From: an uncultured Lachnospiraceae bacterium
GTDB lineage: Bacteria; Bacillota; Clostridia; Lachnospirales; Lachnospiraceae
DNA length: 9,300 nt
Direction: 5' to 3'
Assembly: GCA_910588405.1 (NCBI GenBank)
Contig: CAJUPT010000095.1
Coordinates: 1-9,300, forward strand
Shown here: in pieces, positions 1-5,611 of the stretch
How the letters are laid out: every line of letters begins with the position of its first letter
Position numbering within the stretch: position 1 is the stretch's first letter
Position numbers and translations under genes: made by a program
The notes under the pieces: model-generated
Databases searched by the model: none
What the model was told of the DNA's origin: nothing
What the model saw: only the letters and a program-made list of their open reading frames with translations

Positions 1-41
1 TCATCGGATACGGACAACTTTACCATAATTCTGTTATCCAT
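1..41 (-). CDS. 5' end of an unidentified leftward gene (partial)
   Basis: Reading leftward, an ATG at 41-39 opens a frame that stays open to the window edge and encodes MDNRIMVKLSVSD. A strong Shine-Dalgarno GAGGAGGG lies about 6 bases upstream of the ATG (near 48-55). Thirteen residues are too few to assign a family. The upstream 100 bases are AT-rich, and I could not pick a convincing -35/-10 pair. The call rests on the good ribosome binding site at correct spacing and the open frame. Confidence 0.5.
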   Translation of the reverse strand, partial: MDNRIMVKLSVSD

Positions 42-740
42 CTCAAACCCTCCTCATTACTGTTACAACGTTTTACACCATAACCAAAATATATTTCCTT
101 TACTTTATCAAATTGGCATATCTTAAAACTTGTGTGAATATTATTCACCTTTTTGGCTTTTCTATATCTGTATATACTTTATAGGCCAATAATGGATAAT
201 TCTTTTTCTCTCTCCACTATAAAAAATCCTTGTATTTTTACAAAATGTATTGTAGAATAAGAACAGACATAAATATGAACAAATTGTTAACATGCACGTT
301 TTCACTAATAAAAAGCCTTATGTCAGAATATTCTGATAAATACCCCCTAAAAATAGGTCTTGAAACCCTTGATTTTCCTGGTTTTTTTAAGGATAGGGTA
401 GAAATGGGATTAGCCCGGCTCAGGGCATTGACACAAGATGTTTCTTCTGGCTTAGATTCAGAGGTTTCCTGTAGAAATGGAATTAAAAATCATTACCCTC
501 TGAAAGAACTGATAATTCCTCTCCTTAAATAAAAAAAGTAACACCGACCACTACAGTATTACTTACAATCAAATCATCCATATTAATTTCAAAATCCCCA
601 AAAAACTTTTTATGCAAATTTAACAAAGAGAAAATGTCGGGAAGATGGTAACACAGGGTGGCTCGTGTTACCATCTTCTCGACATTATAAAAGAAATAAC
701 GAGATTCTATAATTCTGGTTTCGTAATTTCTAAGTCACAT
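42..740. other. AT-rich stretch without a confident gene
   Basis: About 700 bases separate the edge gene from the RtcB stop codon. It holds a 15-bp dyad GTGAATA-T-TATTCAC (134-148) and a long hairpin (633-686). Two overlapping open frames lie on opposite strands: a 100-codon + frame (230-532, TTG start, no ribosome binding site) and a 49-codon - frame (674-525, ATG start inside the hairpin, weak ribosome binding site). Neither shows a recognisable domain. The stretch may be a decayed mobile or regulatory element, but nothing in the sequence proves this. Confidence 0.5.
633..686. repeat. 22-bp inverted repeat; possible rtcB terminator
   Basis: Arms 633-654 and 665-686 are complementary at 21 of 22 positions around a 10-base loop AGGGTGGCTC. 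The single mismatch (640 with 679) is G-U if read as + strand RNA. The hairpin lies 54 bases beyond the RtcB stop codon. Reading leftward, the stem is followed by TTCTCTTTG, which is only moderately T-rich, so it could end rtcB transcription but is not a classic terminator. The stem is unusually long for a terminator, so a dispersed palindromic repeat is an equal alternative. Confidence 0.65.
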
Positions 741-1850
741 CTACCTTTTACTCCCCGCCTTAAAATTATAAACAGGCTTCAATAGTTCTGTCACTTCCAC
801 GGTATCCTTAATCTGTCCCGCAATTTCGTCCATGGAACGGTAGGCCGCAGGAGCCTCGTCCAATGTATCCGCCCCTATACAGCTGCTGTATACCCCTTTC
901 ATATCCTTTTTAAATTCCGACACCGTATACCGGTTTTTCACATCCTCCCGCTTCAACTTCCGGCCGGAGCCGTGGGGAGCTGAGCAATTCCATTCCTCAT
1001 TGCCTTTGCCGACACCCAGGATGATTCCGTCTTTCATATTGATTGGAATAATGACACTTTCACCTTTACGGGCAGAAACGGAACCTTTCCGGAGTATACC
1101 TGTATCATCCAGATAATTATGGGGCGATGAAAATTGCTCTGCTGCTTTCCACTTCATTCCTTTTAAAATCTCCCTGACGATAATCTGCCTGTTCCAGTCC
1201 GCATAATCTTGGATAACCCGCACATCCTCCAGATATTCCTTTTTATACGCTCCTTCCAGATAGATCATATAATATGGAACATCCTTCCCCTGCTTTTTCA
1301 GGCACTGGGAAGCCAGCTTCGTATAGTGTTCCGCCACTTCCTCCCCCAGATGCCGGCTGCCGGTATGTACGACAAGATACATAGCGCCGTCGGTTCCTTT
1401 ATCCAATTCTATAAAATGATTGCCTCCTCCCAGCGTGCCTAAACTCCGTTCTGCCTTCTGCCTGTTTATATGGCCGATACAGTGCAGCCCGTCAAAAGAA
1501 AATTTCTCCGCCATATGATGCGGATTTTTACGTATATCAAACCCTGACGGCACATTTTCTCTGATAACCTTGTCCAGCTTTTGAAACTCCGCACTTGTTT
1601 TATTCAATTTTACGCAGGTCATCCCACAGCCGATATCCACGCCCAAAAGCTGAGGAATCACCCTGTCCATTACTGTCATAGACAGCCCGATCGGACCCAC
1701 CTTGCCGGGATGGATATCCGGCATCAGACAGATTCTGCTGCCCGCCGCAACTTCATTGTCACAGATCATTTTCACCTGTGCCTCTGCGTAAAGCTCCACA
1801 TCATCCGTAAATATTTTCGCTTCGGCATAAATGCCCTTTATTATTTTCAT
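741..1850 (-). CDS. rtcB: RtcB-family RNA ligase
   Basis: 369 residues, slightly shorter than E. coli RtcB (about 408). RtcB enzymes join RNA 2',3'-cyclic phosphate or 3'-phosphate ends to 5'-OH ends using GTP and Mn2+, in the cytoplasm. Visible motifs in order: PDIHPGKVGPIG (44-55); VDIGCGM (71-77) with Asp72 and Cys75; LGGGNHFIE (140-148) with Asn144 and His145; VHTGSR (161-166) with His162; HNYLDD from His244; APHGSGR (291-297), whose His293 matches the guanylylated histidine; and DEAPAAYR (331-338). All metal and nucleotide ligands expected for an active enzyme are present. The start is the first ATG; AAGGAG lies about 13 bases upstream, a slightly long spacing. No rtcA or archease gene is adjacent. 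The gene diverges from a toxin-antitoxin pair, which hints at repair of toxin-cut RNA (inference). Confidence 0.93.
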   Translation of the reverse strand: MKIIKGIYAEAKIFTDDVELYAEAQVKMICDNEVAAGSRICLMPDIHPGKVGPIGLSMTVMDRVIPQLLGVDIGCGMTCVKLNKTSAEFQKLDKVIRENVPSGFDIRKNPHHMAEKFSFDGLHCIGHINRQKAERSLGTLGGGNHFIELDKGTDGAMYLVVHTGSRHLGEEVAEHYTKLASQCLKKQGKDVPYYMIYLEGAYKKEYLEDVRVIQDYADWNRQIIVREILKGMKWKAAEQFSSPHNYLDDTGILRKGSVSARKGESVIIPINMKDGIILGVGKGNEEWNCSAPHGSGRKLKREDVKNRYTVSEFKKDMKGVYSSCIGADTLDEAPAAYRSMDEIAGQIKDTVEVTELLKPVYNFKAGSKR

Positions 1851-1953
1851 ACTATTGATTATTCTCCTTAATTACTTCAAAATCAAATAAAATTTAAAGA
1901 TGCTGTTCGTAGCAGCTCTTCCTTTTACAAATCATGATAGCTCTGGCAAGACA

Positions 1954-1982
1954 ATCATAGCATGGCCCTTCAGGATTCGCAA
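1954..1982 (-). promoter_or_regulatory. Sigma-A-like promoter of rtcB
   Basis: Reading leftward: -35 TTGCGA (1982-1977), a 17-base spacer, and -10 TATGAT (1959-1954) preceded by TGC, giving an extended -10. Transcription would start near 1947, leaving a leader of roughly 97 bases. That leader contains a weak hairpin (GCTG/CAGC arms with a bulge, around 1890-1910) followed by a T-rich tract, a possible but weak attenuator. Confidence 0.6.
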
Positions 1983-2027
1983 GCAATCTTTCGCAGGAAT
2001 AAAATCAGGAAACATTTCATATAATTG

Positions 2028-2055
2028 AGTGTACATTATTGACACTATGTACACT
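2028..2055. promoter_or_regulatory. Dyad operator at the toxin-antitoxin promoter
   Basis: Perfect 9-bp inverted repeat AGTGTACAT (2028-2036) and ATGTACACT (2047-2055), 10 bases apart. Each arm contains the self-palindromic hexamer TGTACA (2030-2035 and 2048-2053), 18 bp apart start to start. The repeat surrounds the -35 box, so a bound protein would block RNA polymerase. Phd/YefM and HicB antitoxins commonly bind such palindromes in their own promoters, so autoregulation is likely (inference). Confidence 0.65.
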
Positions 2056-2066
2056 TTTGATATAAT
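2039..2066 (+). promoter_or_regulatory. Consensus sigma-A promoter of the toxin-antitoxin pair
   Basis: TTGACA (2039-2044) and TATAAT (2061-2066) match the consensus fully, with a 16-base spacer. The start of transcription is expected near 2073, only a few bases before the ribosome binding site AAAGGAG (2075-2081), so the leader is very short. Confidence 0.85.
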
Positions 2067-2074
2067 GGAGGCAT

Positions 2075-2081
2075 AAAGGAG
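2075..2081 (+). promoter_or_regulatory. Ribosome binding site that decides the antitoxin start
   Basis: AAAGGAG touches the first in-frame ATG (2082) with no spacer, so that ATG is unlikely to be used. The in-frame GTG at 2091 lies 9 bases downstream, an ideal distance; the ATG at 2097 is 15 bases away. An upstream GGAGG (2067-2071) probably lies before the transcription start and so would not be in the mRNA. Confidence 0.55.
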
Positions 2082-2090
2082 ATGATCGAC

Positions 2091-2516
2091 GTGCTAATGG
2101 AGCAGGCTACAAACGTAAGAAAACAATGGAGTTCTGTATGCGACAGTGTGATTCATGATAAACCTCAATTTATTAAACGTACCAGAGATAAAATGTGGCT
2201 TTCCAGTTTAGATACGATATATGAAATTCTGCAGGCATATCAATTTTCTGCTGCAAAATATATCGAAGATGACCACTCGATTACACTTTCACTCAATGAA
2301 ATTGATTTGGTGGAAAACGGTCGGAATGAACAGGAGGCTCGTCTTAACCTCGGAAAAGCCATCCTGGATTATTCTCTTGATTATTATAATGAATATGAAC
2401 TGTACTCGCACAGTCCAAACAGAAAAGGGCATATTCCATATATATTTAAAGCATTAATTATAGATGATCCAAAAAAAATAGGAGATATGGTGCAATGCCG
2501 CGATGGAGAGAACTAA
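2091..2516 (+). CDS. Antitoxin with Phd/YefM-like and HicB-like parts
   Basis: 141 residues from GTG 2091, or 144 from ATG 2082. Residue numbers here count from 2082. Residues 8-50 follow the Phd/YefM pattern: ATNVRKQW, then SVIHDKPQFIKRT, then a hydrophobic strand and an IYEIL helix; this is a DNA-binding and dimerisation domain in that family. Residues 56-105 resemble a HicB fold: an acidic strand region (KYIEDDHSITLSL) followed by the helix NEQEARLNLGKAILDYSLDY. The next gene, a HicA-like toxin, overlaps its end by 22 bases, as in co-translated toxin-antitoxin pairs. Role: neutralise the toxin and probably repress the promoter at the dyad. A run of eight A (2471-2478) near the end is a possible slippage site. 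Family assignment is by eye. Confidence 0.72.
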   Translation: MLMEQATNVRKQWSSVCDSVIHDKPQFIKRTRDKMWLSSLDTIYEILQAYQFSAAKYIEDDHSITLSLNEIDLVENGRNEQEARLNLGKAILDYSLDYYNEYELYSHSPNRKGHIPYIFKALIIDDPKKIGDMVQCRDGEN

Positions 2517-2713
2517 AGAGATTTTGCGACAGAGACGGATGGGAATTATATAAAAATACCGACCACTATTTTTACCGAAAAACAGATCAGGCCGGAAATA
2601 TCAAACTTACAAAAGTCTCCAAAAGCAGCGGTGAAATTCATCCTCATATGTGGAAGGAAATATTAAAAAAACAATTGCAGGTTTCACAGGAATATTTTAA
2701 CAATAAAATATAG
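2495..2713 (+). CDS. Small HicA-like toxin
   Basis: 72 residues, the size of a HicA mRNA interferase. It follows the HicA layout: LKRFCDRDGWELYKNTDHYF, where DGWEL and His24 match the GW...GSH block with its catalytic histidine, then a strand with KLTKVSK, then EIHPHMWKEILKKQL, matching the EI..gtl..IL helix at the HicA end. The glycine-serine before the catalytic His is replaced by Thr-Asp, an unusual variant. HicA toxins cleave mRNA on or off ribosomes. The ATG at 2495 has AGGAG (2480-2484) 10 bases upstream and lies inside the antitoxin gene, in its -1 frame. No terminator is seen after it; the convergent permease frame ends 5 bases later. Confidence 0.72.
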   Translation: MPRWRELKRFCDRDGWELYKNTDHYFYRKTDQAGNIKLTKVSKSSGEIHPHMWKEILKKQLQVSQEYFNNKI

Positions 2714-2718
2714 TGGTT

Positions 2719-3486
2719 TTAGAACGAGACGGATAGATACAAATTACACTCCTTCTTTCGGTTACTCACTTCTATCACCACCGCTCCCCATCTAAACACC
2801 TGGCTCCCATAGATAATCAGATACCCCAGCCCTGCGTCCGCCGCCAGAAACTCGCCGATGATCACGCCCACCAGGCATAGGCCGATATTCACCTTCATCT
2901 GGCTGATCAGAACGGGAACTGACCGGGGCAGCAGAACCTTTCTGAGCACATCCCATTTACTTCCCTTTAACGTATAAATCAGTTTGATCTGTTCCGGGTC
3001 GGCCTCCTGAAAGCTGACGGTCAGAGTCAGAATAGAGCCGAACACGGCGATCAGAATCCCCGTCACGACAATGGTCTTCGGATTGCTCCCCAGCCAGACG
3101 ATCAGCACCGGGGCCATGGCAGATTTGGGCAGGCTGTTTAACACCACCAGATAAGGCTCCAGAATCTCATACAACCCCCGGTTCCACCACAGAGCCATGG
3201 CCAGCAGCAGGCTGAACAGCACCACGAAAAAAAAGCTGGCCAGCGTCTCCGCCAGCGTGATTCCGGTATGCCGGAAAATAGAGCCGTCCGCGGCCATGCC
3301 CATGAAAGTATGGTACATCCTGACAGGACTGCTGAAAATAAAATCGTCCAGAACACCTGTTCTGGCCGCCAGCTCCCACAGAATGACCAGCAAAATAAAA
3401 ATAAGCAGACGGAAGCCTCTCACCCTCTGCCTGTGCCTTTTCAGACCGGAAAGATATGCCGCCTGAGCGGCCGATATATTATTCAT
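2719..3486 (-). CDS. ABC transporter permease with replaced C-terminus
   Basis: 255 residues of the binding-protein-dependent permease family that includes SsuC, TauC and ThiX (sulfonate, taurine, nitrate or thiamine-precursor uptake). Hydrophobic helices lie at about 25-41, 82-100, 124-133, 137-157 and 198-212. The cytoplasmic coupling loop (about 160-187, EADPEQIKLIYTLKGSKWDV) contacts the ATPase. Resemblance to the family is clear up to GYLIIYGSQVF (221-231). Relatives then continue with one more membrane helix and a basic end, but here a hydrophilic tail (232-255, RWGAVVIEVSNRKKECNLYL) follows. The gene is probably truncated and may not work. The ATG overlaps the ATPase stop by 8 bases, so the two genes were one operon. 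The substrate cannot be told. Confidence 0.85.
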   Translation of the reverse strand: MNNISAAQAAYLSGLKRHRQRVRGFRLLIFILLVILWELAARTGVLDDFIFSSPVRMYHTFMGMAADGSIFRHTGITLAETLASFFFVVLFSLLLAMALWWNRGLYEILEPYLVVLNSLPKSAMAPVLIVWLGSNPKTIVVTGILIAVFGSILTLTVSFQEADPEQIKLIYTLKGSKWDVLRKVLLPRSVPVLISQMKVNIGLCLVGVIIGEFLAADAGLGYLIIYGSQVFRWGAVVIEVSNRKKECNLYLSVSF

Positions 3487-4243
3487 GGCCCTTCAACTCC
3501 TCCCAGATCAGATTGAAATACTGATAAAACTGCTGATCGCTGCGCCGCTTTAGAGGCGACAGCCCTTCGTCGAAGGACAGCCGAATATCTGCTTTCACCC
3601 TGGCCGGACGACTGCTTAAAACAATGACCCGGTTCCCGAAGCTGATGGCCTCCGACAGATCATGCGTGACCAGAACGGCTGTTTTTCCGGCTTCTTTGAT
3701 AATCATGGCAATATCGTCGCATACCTCCAGCCGGGTCTGATAGTCCAGGGCGGAAAAGGGCTCATCCAGCAGCAGCAGATCCGGATGCAGCGTCATCGTG
3801 CGGATCAGCGCCGCCCTCTGGCGCATTCCCCCGGACAGCTCGGAAGGCCTCACATCCTCAAATCCCTCCAGCCCGTAGGACTTTAACAGCTGGGTGGTAT
3901 AGGCCAGGCTGTCCGGCGTCTGTGCCTTCTGGATTTCCAGCCCGAGGCATACGTTTTTAAAGATATTTCTCCACTCAAACAGATGATCCTTCTGGAGCAT
4001 ATATCCGATTTTCACGTCAGACTCATCCGGGGGATGGCCGCCCACCAGGATACTTCCTTCCTCAGGCTTCAGCAGGCCGCAGATCAGGGACAGCAGCGTG
4101 GATTTGCCGCAGCCTGACGGGCCTACAATGGACACAAATTCACCTTTTTCTATGGAAAGACAGAGATCTGTCATGGCAGGCAGCTCGCCCTGGGGAGAAT
4201 GGTACGCGTAACTGACATGATTCAGTGCAAGAAAAGAGTCCAT
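3479..4243 (-). CDS. ABC transporter ATPase (SsuB/TauB-type)
   Basis: A complete ABC ATPase that powers the permease encoded next to it. Numbering from an upstream ATG at 4249 (256 residues): Walker A GPSGCGKST (43-51), Q-loop Gln86 in GYMLQKD, signature LSGGMRQR (138-145), Walker B LLLLDEP (158-164), D-loop SALD (166-169), and switch His196 in VTHDLSEA. It resembles the nitrate/sulfonate/taurine subfamily. The ATG at 4249 abuts AAGGAGG with no spacer, so I chose the ATG two codons later (4243), 6 bases from it, giving 254 residues. A dyad lies just upstream. With the permease damaged and no binding protein in view, it may be an orphan, or it may serve another transporter. Confidence 0.92.
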   Translation of the reverse strand: MDSFLALNHVSYAYHSPQGELPAMTDLCLSIEKGEFVSIVGPSGCGKSTLLSLICGLLKPEEGSILVGGHPPDESDVKIGYMLQKDHLFEWRNIFKNVCLGLEIQKAQTPDSLAYTTQLLKSYGLEGFEDVRPSELSGGMRQRAALIRTMTLHPDLLLLDEPFSALDYQTRLEVCDDIAMIIKEAGKTAVLVTHDLSEAISFGNRVIVLSSRPARVKADIRLSFDEGLSPLKRRSDQQFYQYFNLIWEELKGHE

Positions 4244-4257
4244 ATTCATCCTCCTTA

Positions 4258-4287
4258 GGTTTTATACTATATTGTATGGATAAAACC
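4258..4287. promoter_or_regulatory. Inverted repeat upstream of the ABC ATPase
   Basis: GGTTTTAT (4258-4265) and ATAAAACC (4280-4287) form an 8-bp perfect dyad with a 14-base spacer, ending next to the ribosome binding site AAGGAGG (4250-4256). Reading leftward, TATAGT and TACAAT within the spacer could serve as a -10 box, but no good -35 box is visible. It may be a repressor site or a leader hairpin. Confidence 0.35.
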
Positions 4288-4610
4288 ATAAAAAGTGTGT
4301 GAATATGGACCGGGGCAATCAGTCAAATATCCAGTCTTTCTCCTCCGTACCGGGGAAAAATGCCTGAGGGCTACGAAAAAGGCCCGGTTGAAATACATCC
4401 GGAACCTTTAAGTCATTCGGCTTTCTATCGCTGGAATCACCCTTTTTCTCTTTCGCTGCATGTGGAGGCAAAAGAAGAAAAAAATATTGAAAAATAATGC
4501 CCCCTTTTCCCTTCCGGCTGCGAATCCATTAAGAAAAGATTCTGACACCGCGTTGCTGATCATAATGATCATGAAGCAGTAACCGCCGTACGACCGGAGG
4601 AAAAGGGAAA
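4288..4610. other. Stretch without a convincing gene
   Basis: About 320 bases between the ATPase and the orphan gene. It contains a 45-codon + frame (4360-4497, ATG, poor ribosome binding site) and a - frame ending at 4319 that lacks a good start. Around 4378-4409, AAAGG..CCGG and CCGG..CCTTT arms make a hairpin; read leftward it is followed by a short T run and could act as a weak terminator. A 15-base palindrome TGATCAT-A-ATGATCA lies at 4557-4571, upstream of the orphan gene. No riboswitch core, including TPP, was recognised. Confidence 0.45.
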
Positions 4611-4925
4611 GTGGATATTCGCAGAGAAATGGAACGGCTGACCGACAGAGCCGTCTGTGTACCTGACACAGAACGGCCGGAGGTGCGCTGGCTCAAAGAA
4701 CAGTATCAGATATTTATACATGTGAACAGCGTCCGCAGCAAGAAGGATGCGGACGCCCTGTTGATCGGACTGCTGCAGCTTTTTGACAGAACATGGATAC
4801 GCAGAAACGGAAGCGATCACACCCGGCAGATACAGGAGGCTCTGCGGATACCGGACAAGCTTCTCGCCCGGCAGGGACAGCGTCATATGCGTTTTATGCT
4901 TTTTAAAGCGCTGGAGACTTTGTAG
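4611..4925 (+). CDS. Hypothetical protein, 104 residues
   Basis: Starts with GTG at 4611; GGAGG (4596-4600) lies 10 bases upstream. The product is charged and probably helical, soluble, without signal peptide or membrane segment. Visible features are DIRREMERLTDR near the start, a hydrophobic stretch YQIFIHV in the middle, and a basic C-terminal third ending RHMRFMLFKALETL. I recognise no family. It runs convergent to the Nudix gene with a 65-base gap. An antisense frame of similar length (4886-4569) has no ribosome binding site that I can see and an odd composition, so the + frame is preferred. A 15-base palindrome about 40 bases upstream (4557-4571) could be an operator. Confidence 0.5.
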   Translation: MDIRREMERLTDRAVCVPDTERPEVRWLKEQYQIFIHVNSVRSKKDADALLIGLLQLFDRTWIRRNGSDHTRQIQEALRIPDKLLARQGQRHMRFMLFKALETL

Positions 4926-4981
4926 CGGCCGGCCCGCCCGTTACTTTTCAGCGATTTTCCGCTGCGAAAAGAAAGTGTAGT

Positions 4982-5023
4982 GACCGCATTTTAGCGTGCC
5001 AGCAGCCACGCTAAAATGTGGTC
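4982..5023 (-). terminator. Strong hairpin over the Nudix stop codon, likely operon end
   Basis: GACCGCATTTTAGCGTG (4982-4998) and its near-complement (5007-5023) form a 17-bp stem with one G-T mismatch (4986/5019) around an 8-base loop. The inner 12 bp are perfect. The stem covers the last ten codons or so of the Nudix gene and its TAA. Reading leftward it is followed by ACTACACTTTCTTTTC, which is T-rich only after a few bases, so termination is plausible but not textbook. A second, bulged hairpin (4944-4971) lies just beyond. Confidence 0.45.
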
Positions 5024-5611
5024 TGCCTGCTGGAAGCGTCCTGAAGCGACCAGATCCTCAATCTCCTGCGGGCTATGCTTTATAACATTTAAAAATTCCA
5101 TCTCATCTAAGGACTGACCGGACACCTTTCTGCAGTTTGCCGCCATGAAAAGATATGCATAATTATCGGCTATGGTTGCATTGGAGGGTACCGTAAGCAA
5201 ATGACGCCACTCGTCGGATTCATACCCCGTTTCCTCCAGAAGCTCCCGCTTTGCCGCTATAAGGGCATCCGATACGGATAAATCGCCTGGTTTTCCGTAT
5301 TCCCTGGCTTCTCCGCATTTCCCGCTGTCCTTGCGCTCTATTCCTCCCGCCGGAAATTCCGTCGTAACCTCTTTGATCCCCTGCCTGAACTGCCGGACAC
5401 ACAGATAATTCCCATCCTCATCCGAAGCCACAATGACCACATAATCCCTGCGGGTATAGCTGTAAAATGGTTCATAGATACTTCCGTCCGGAAAACGATA
5501 TGCGGATTTTCTGAAATCGATCCACTCATCCTGAACGATATGCTCCGTGCTGATTTCCTCCCAGACCAGCGAGTCTTTTTCATCATCCTTTTCTTTTCTC
5601 AAATTTCTCAT
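4991..5611 (-). CDS. Nudix hydrolase, ADP-ribose pyrophosphatase-like
   Basis: 206 residues. The N-terminal part (about 16-60) has the WEEISTEHIVQDEWIDFR and DYVVIVASDEDGNYL strands of the ADP-ribose pyrophosphatase group, which splits ADP-ribose into AMP and ribose 5-phosphate. The Nudix box begins at AGG (88-90) and ends with RELLEETGY (122-130); Glu123, Glu126 and Glu127 are the expected metal ligands. Between these parts there are 19 more residues than the GX5EX7REUXEEXGU pattern allows (about 92-113, KDSGKCGEAREYGKPGD), and the canonical Glu position holds Ser114. The C-terminus is helical (PQEIEDLVASGRF). The ATG overlaps the stop of a 46-codon gene as ATGA, with GAGAAAGG just upstream, so translation is likely coupled. 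It is the last gene of the operon. Confidence 0.9.
   Translation of the reverse strand: MRNLRKEKDDEKDSLVWEEISTEHIVQDEWIDFRKSAYRFPDGSIYEPFYSYTRRDYVVIVASDEDGNYLCVRQFRQGIKEVTTEFPAGGIERKDSGKCGEAREYGKPGDLSVSDALIAAKRELLEETGYESDEWRHLLTVPSNATIADNYAYLFMAANCRKVSGQSLDEMEFLNVIKHSPQEIEDLVASGRFQQADHILAWLLAR

Noticed and set aside
230..532. 100-codon + frame in the left intergenic stretch
   Set aside because: TTG start without a ribosome binding site, no recognisable domain, and overlap with an antisense frame of equal plausibility; kept only as a note.
651..675. T-box-like AGGGTGG motif in the hairpin loop
   Set aside because: The T-box core continues with NACCRCG, which is absent, and there is no specifier stem or downstream amino-acid gene.
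4360..4497. 45-codon + frame MPEGYEKGPV...
   Set aside because: Poor ribosome binding site and no known family; an opposite-strand frame ending at 4319 looks as protein-like, so neither is supported.
4288..4500. TPP or other riboswitch upstream of the ABC transporter genes
   Set aside because: I looked for the TPP core because of ThiX-like similarity and found none of its conserved segments.
4569..4886. 105-codon - frame opposite the orphan gene
   Set aside because: No ribosome binding site seen, composition typical of an antisense shadow; the + frame has a better start signal.
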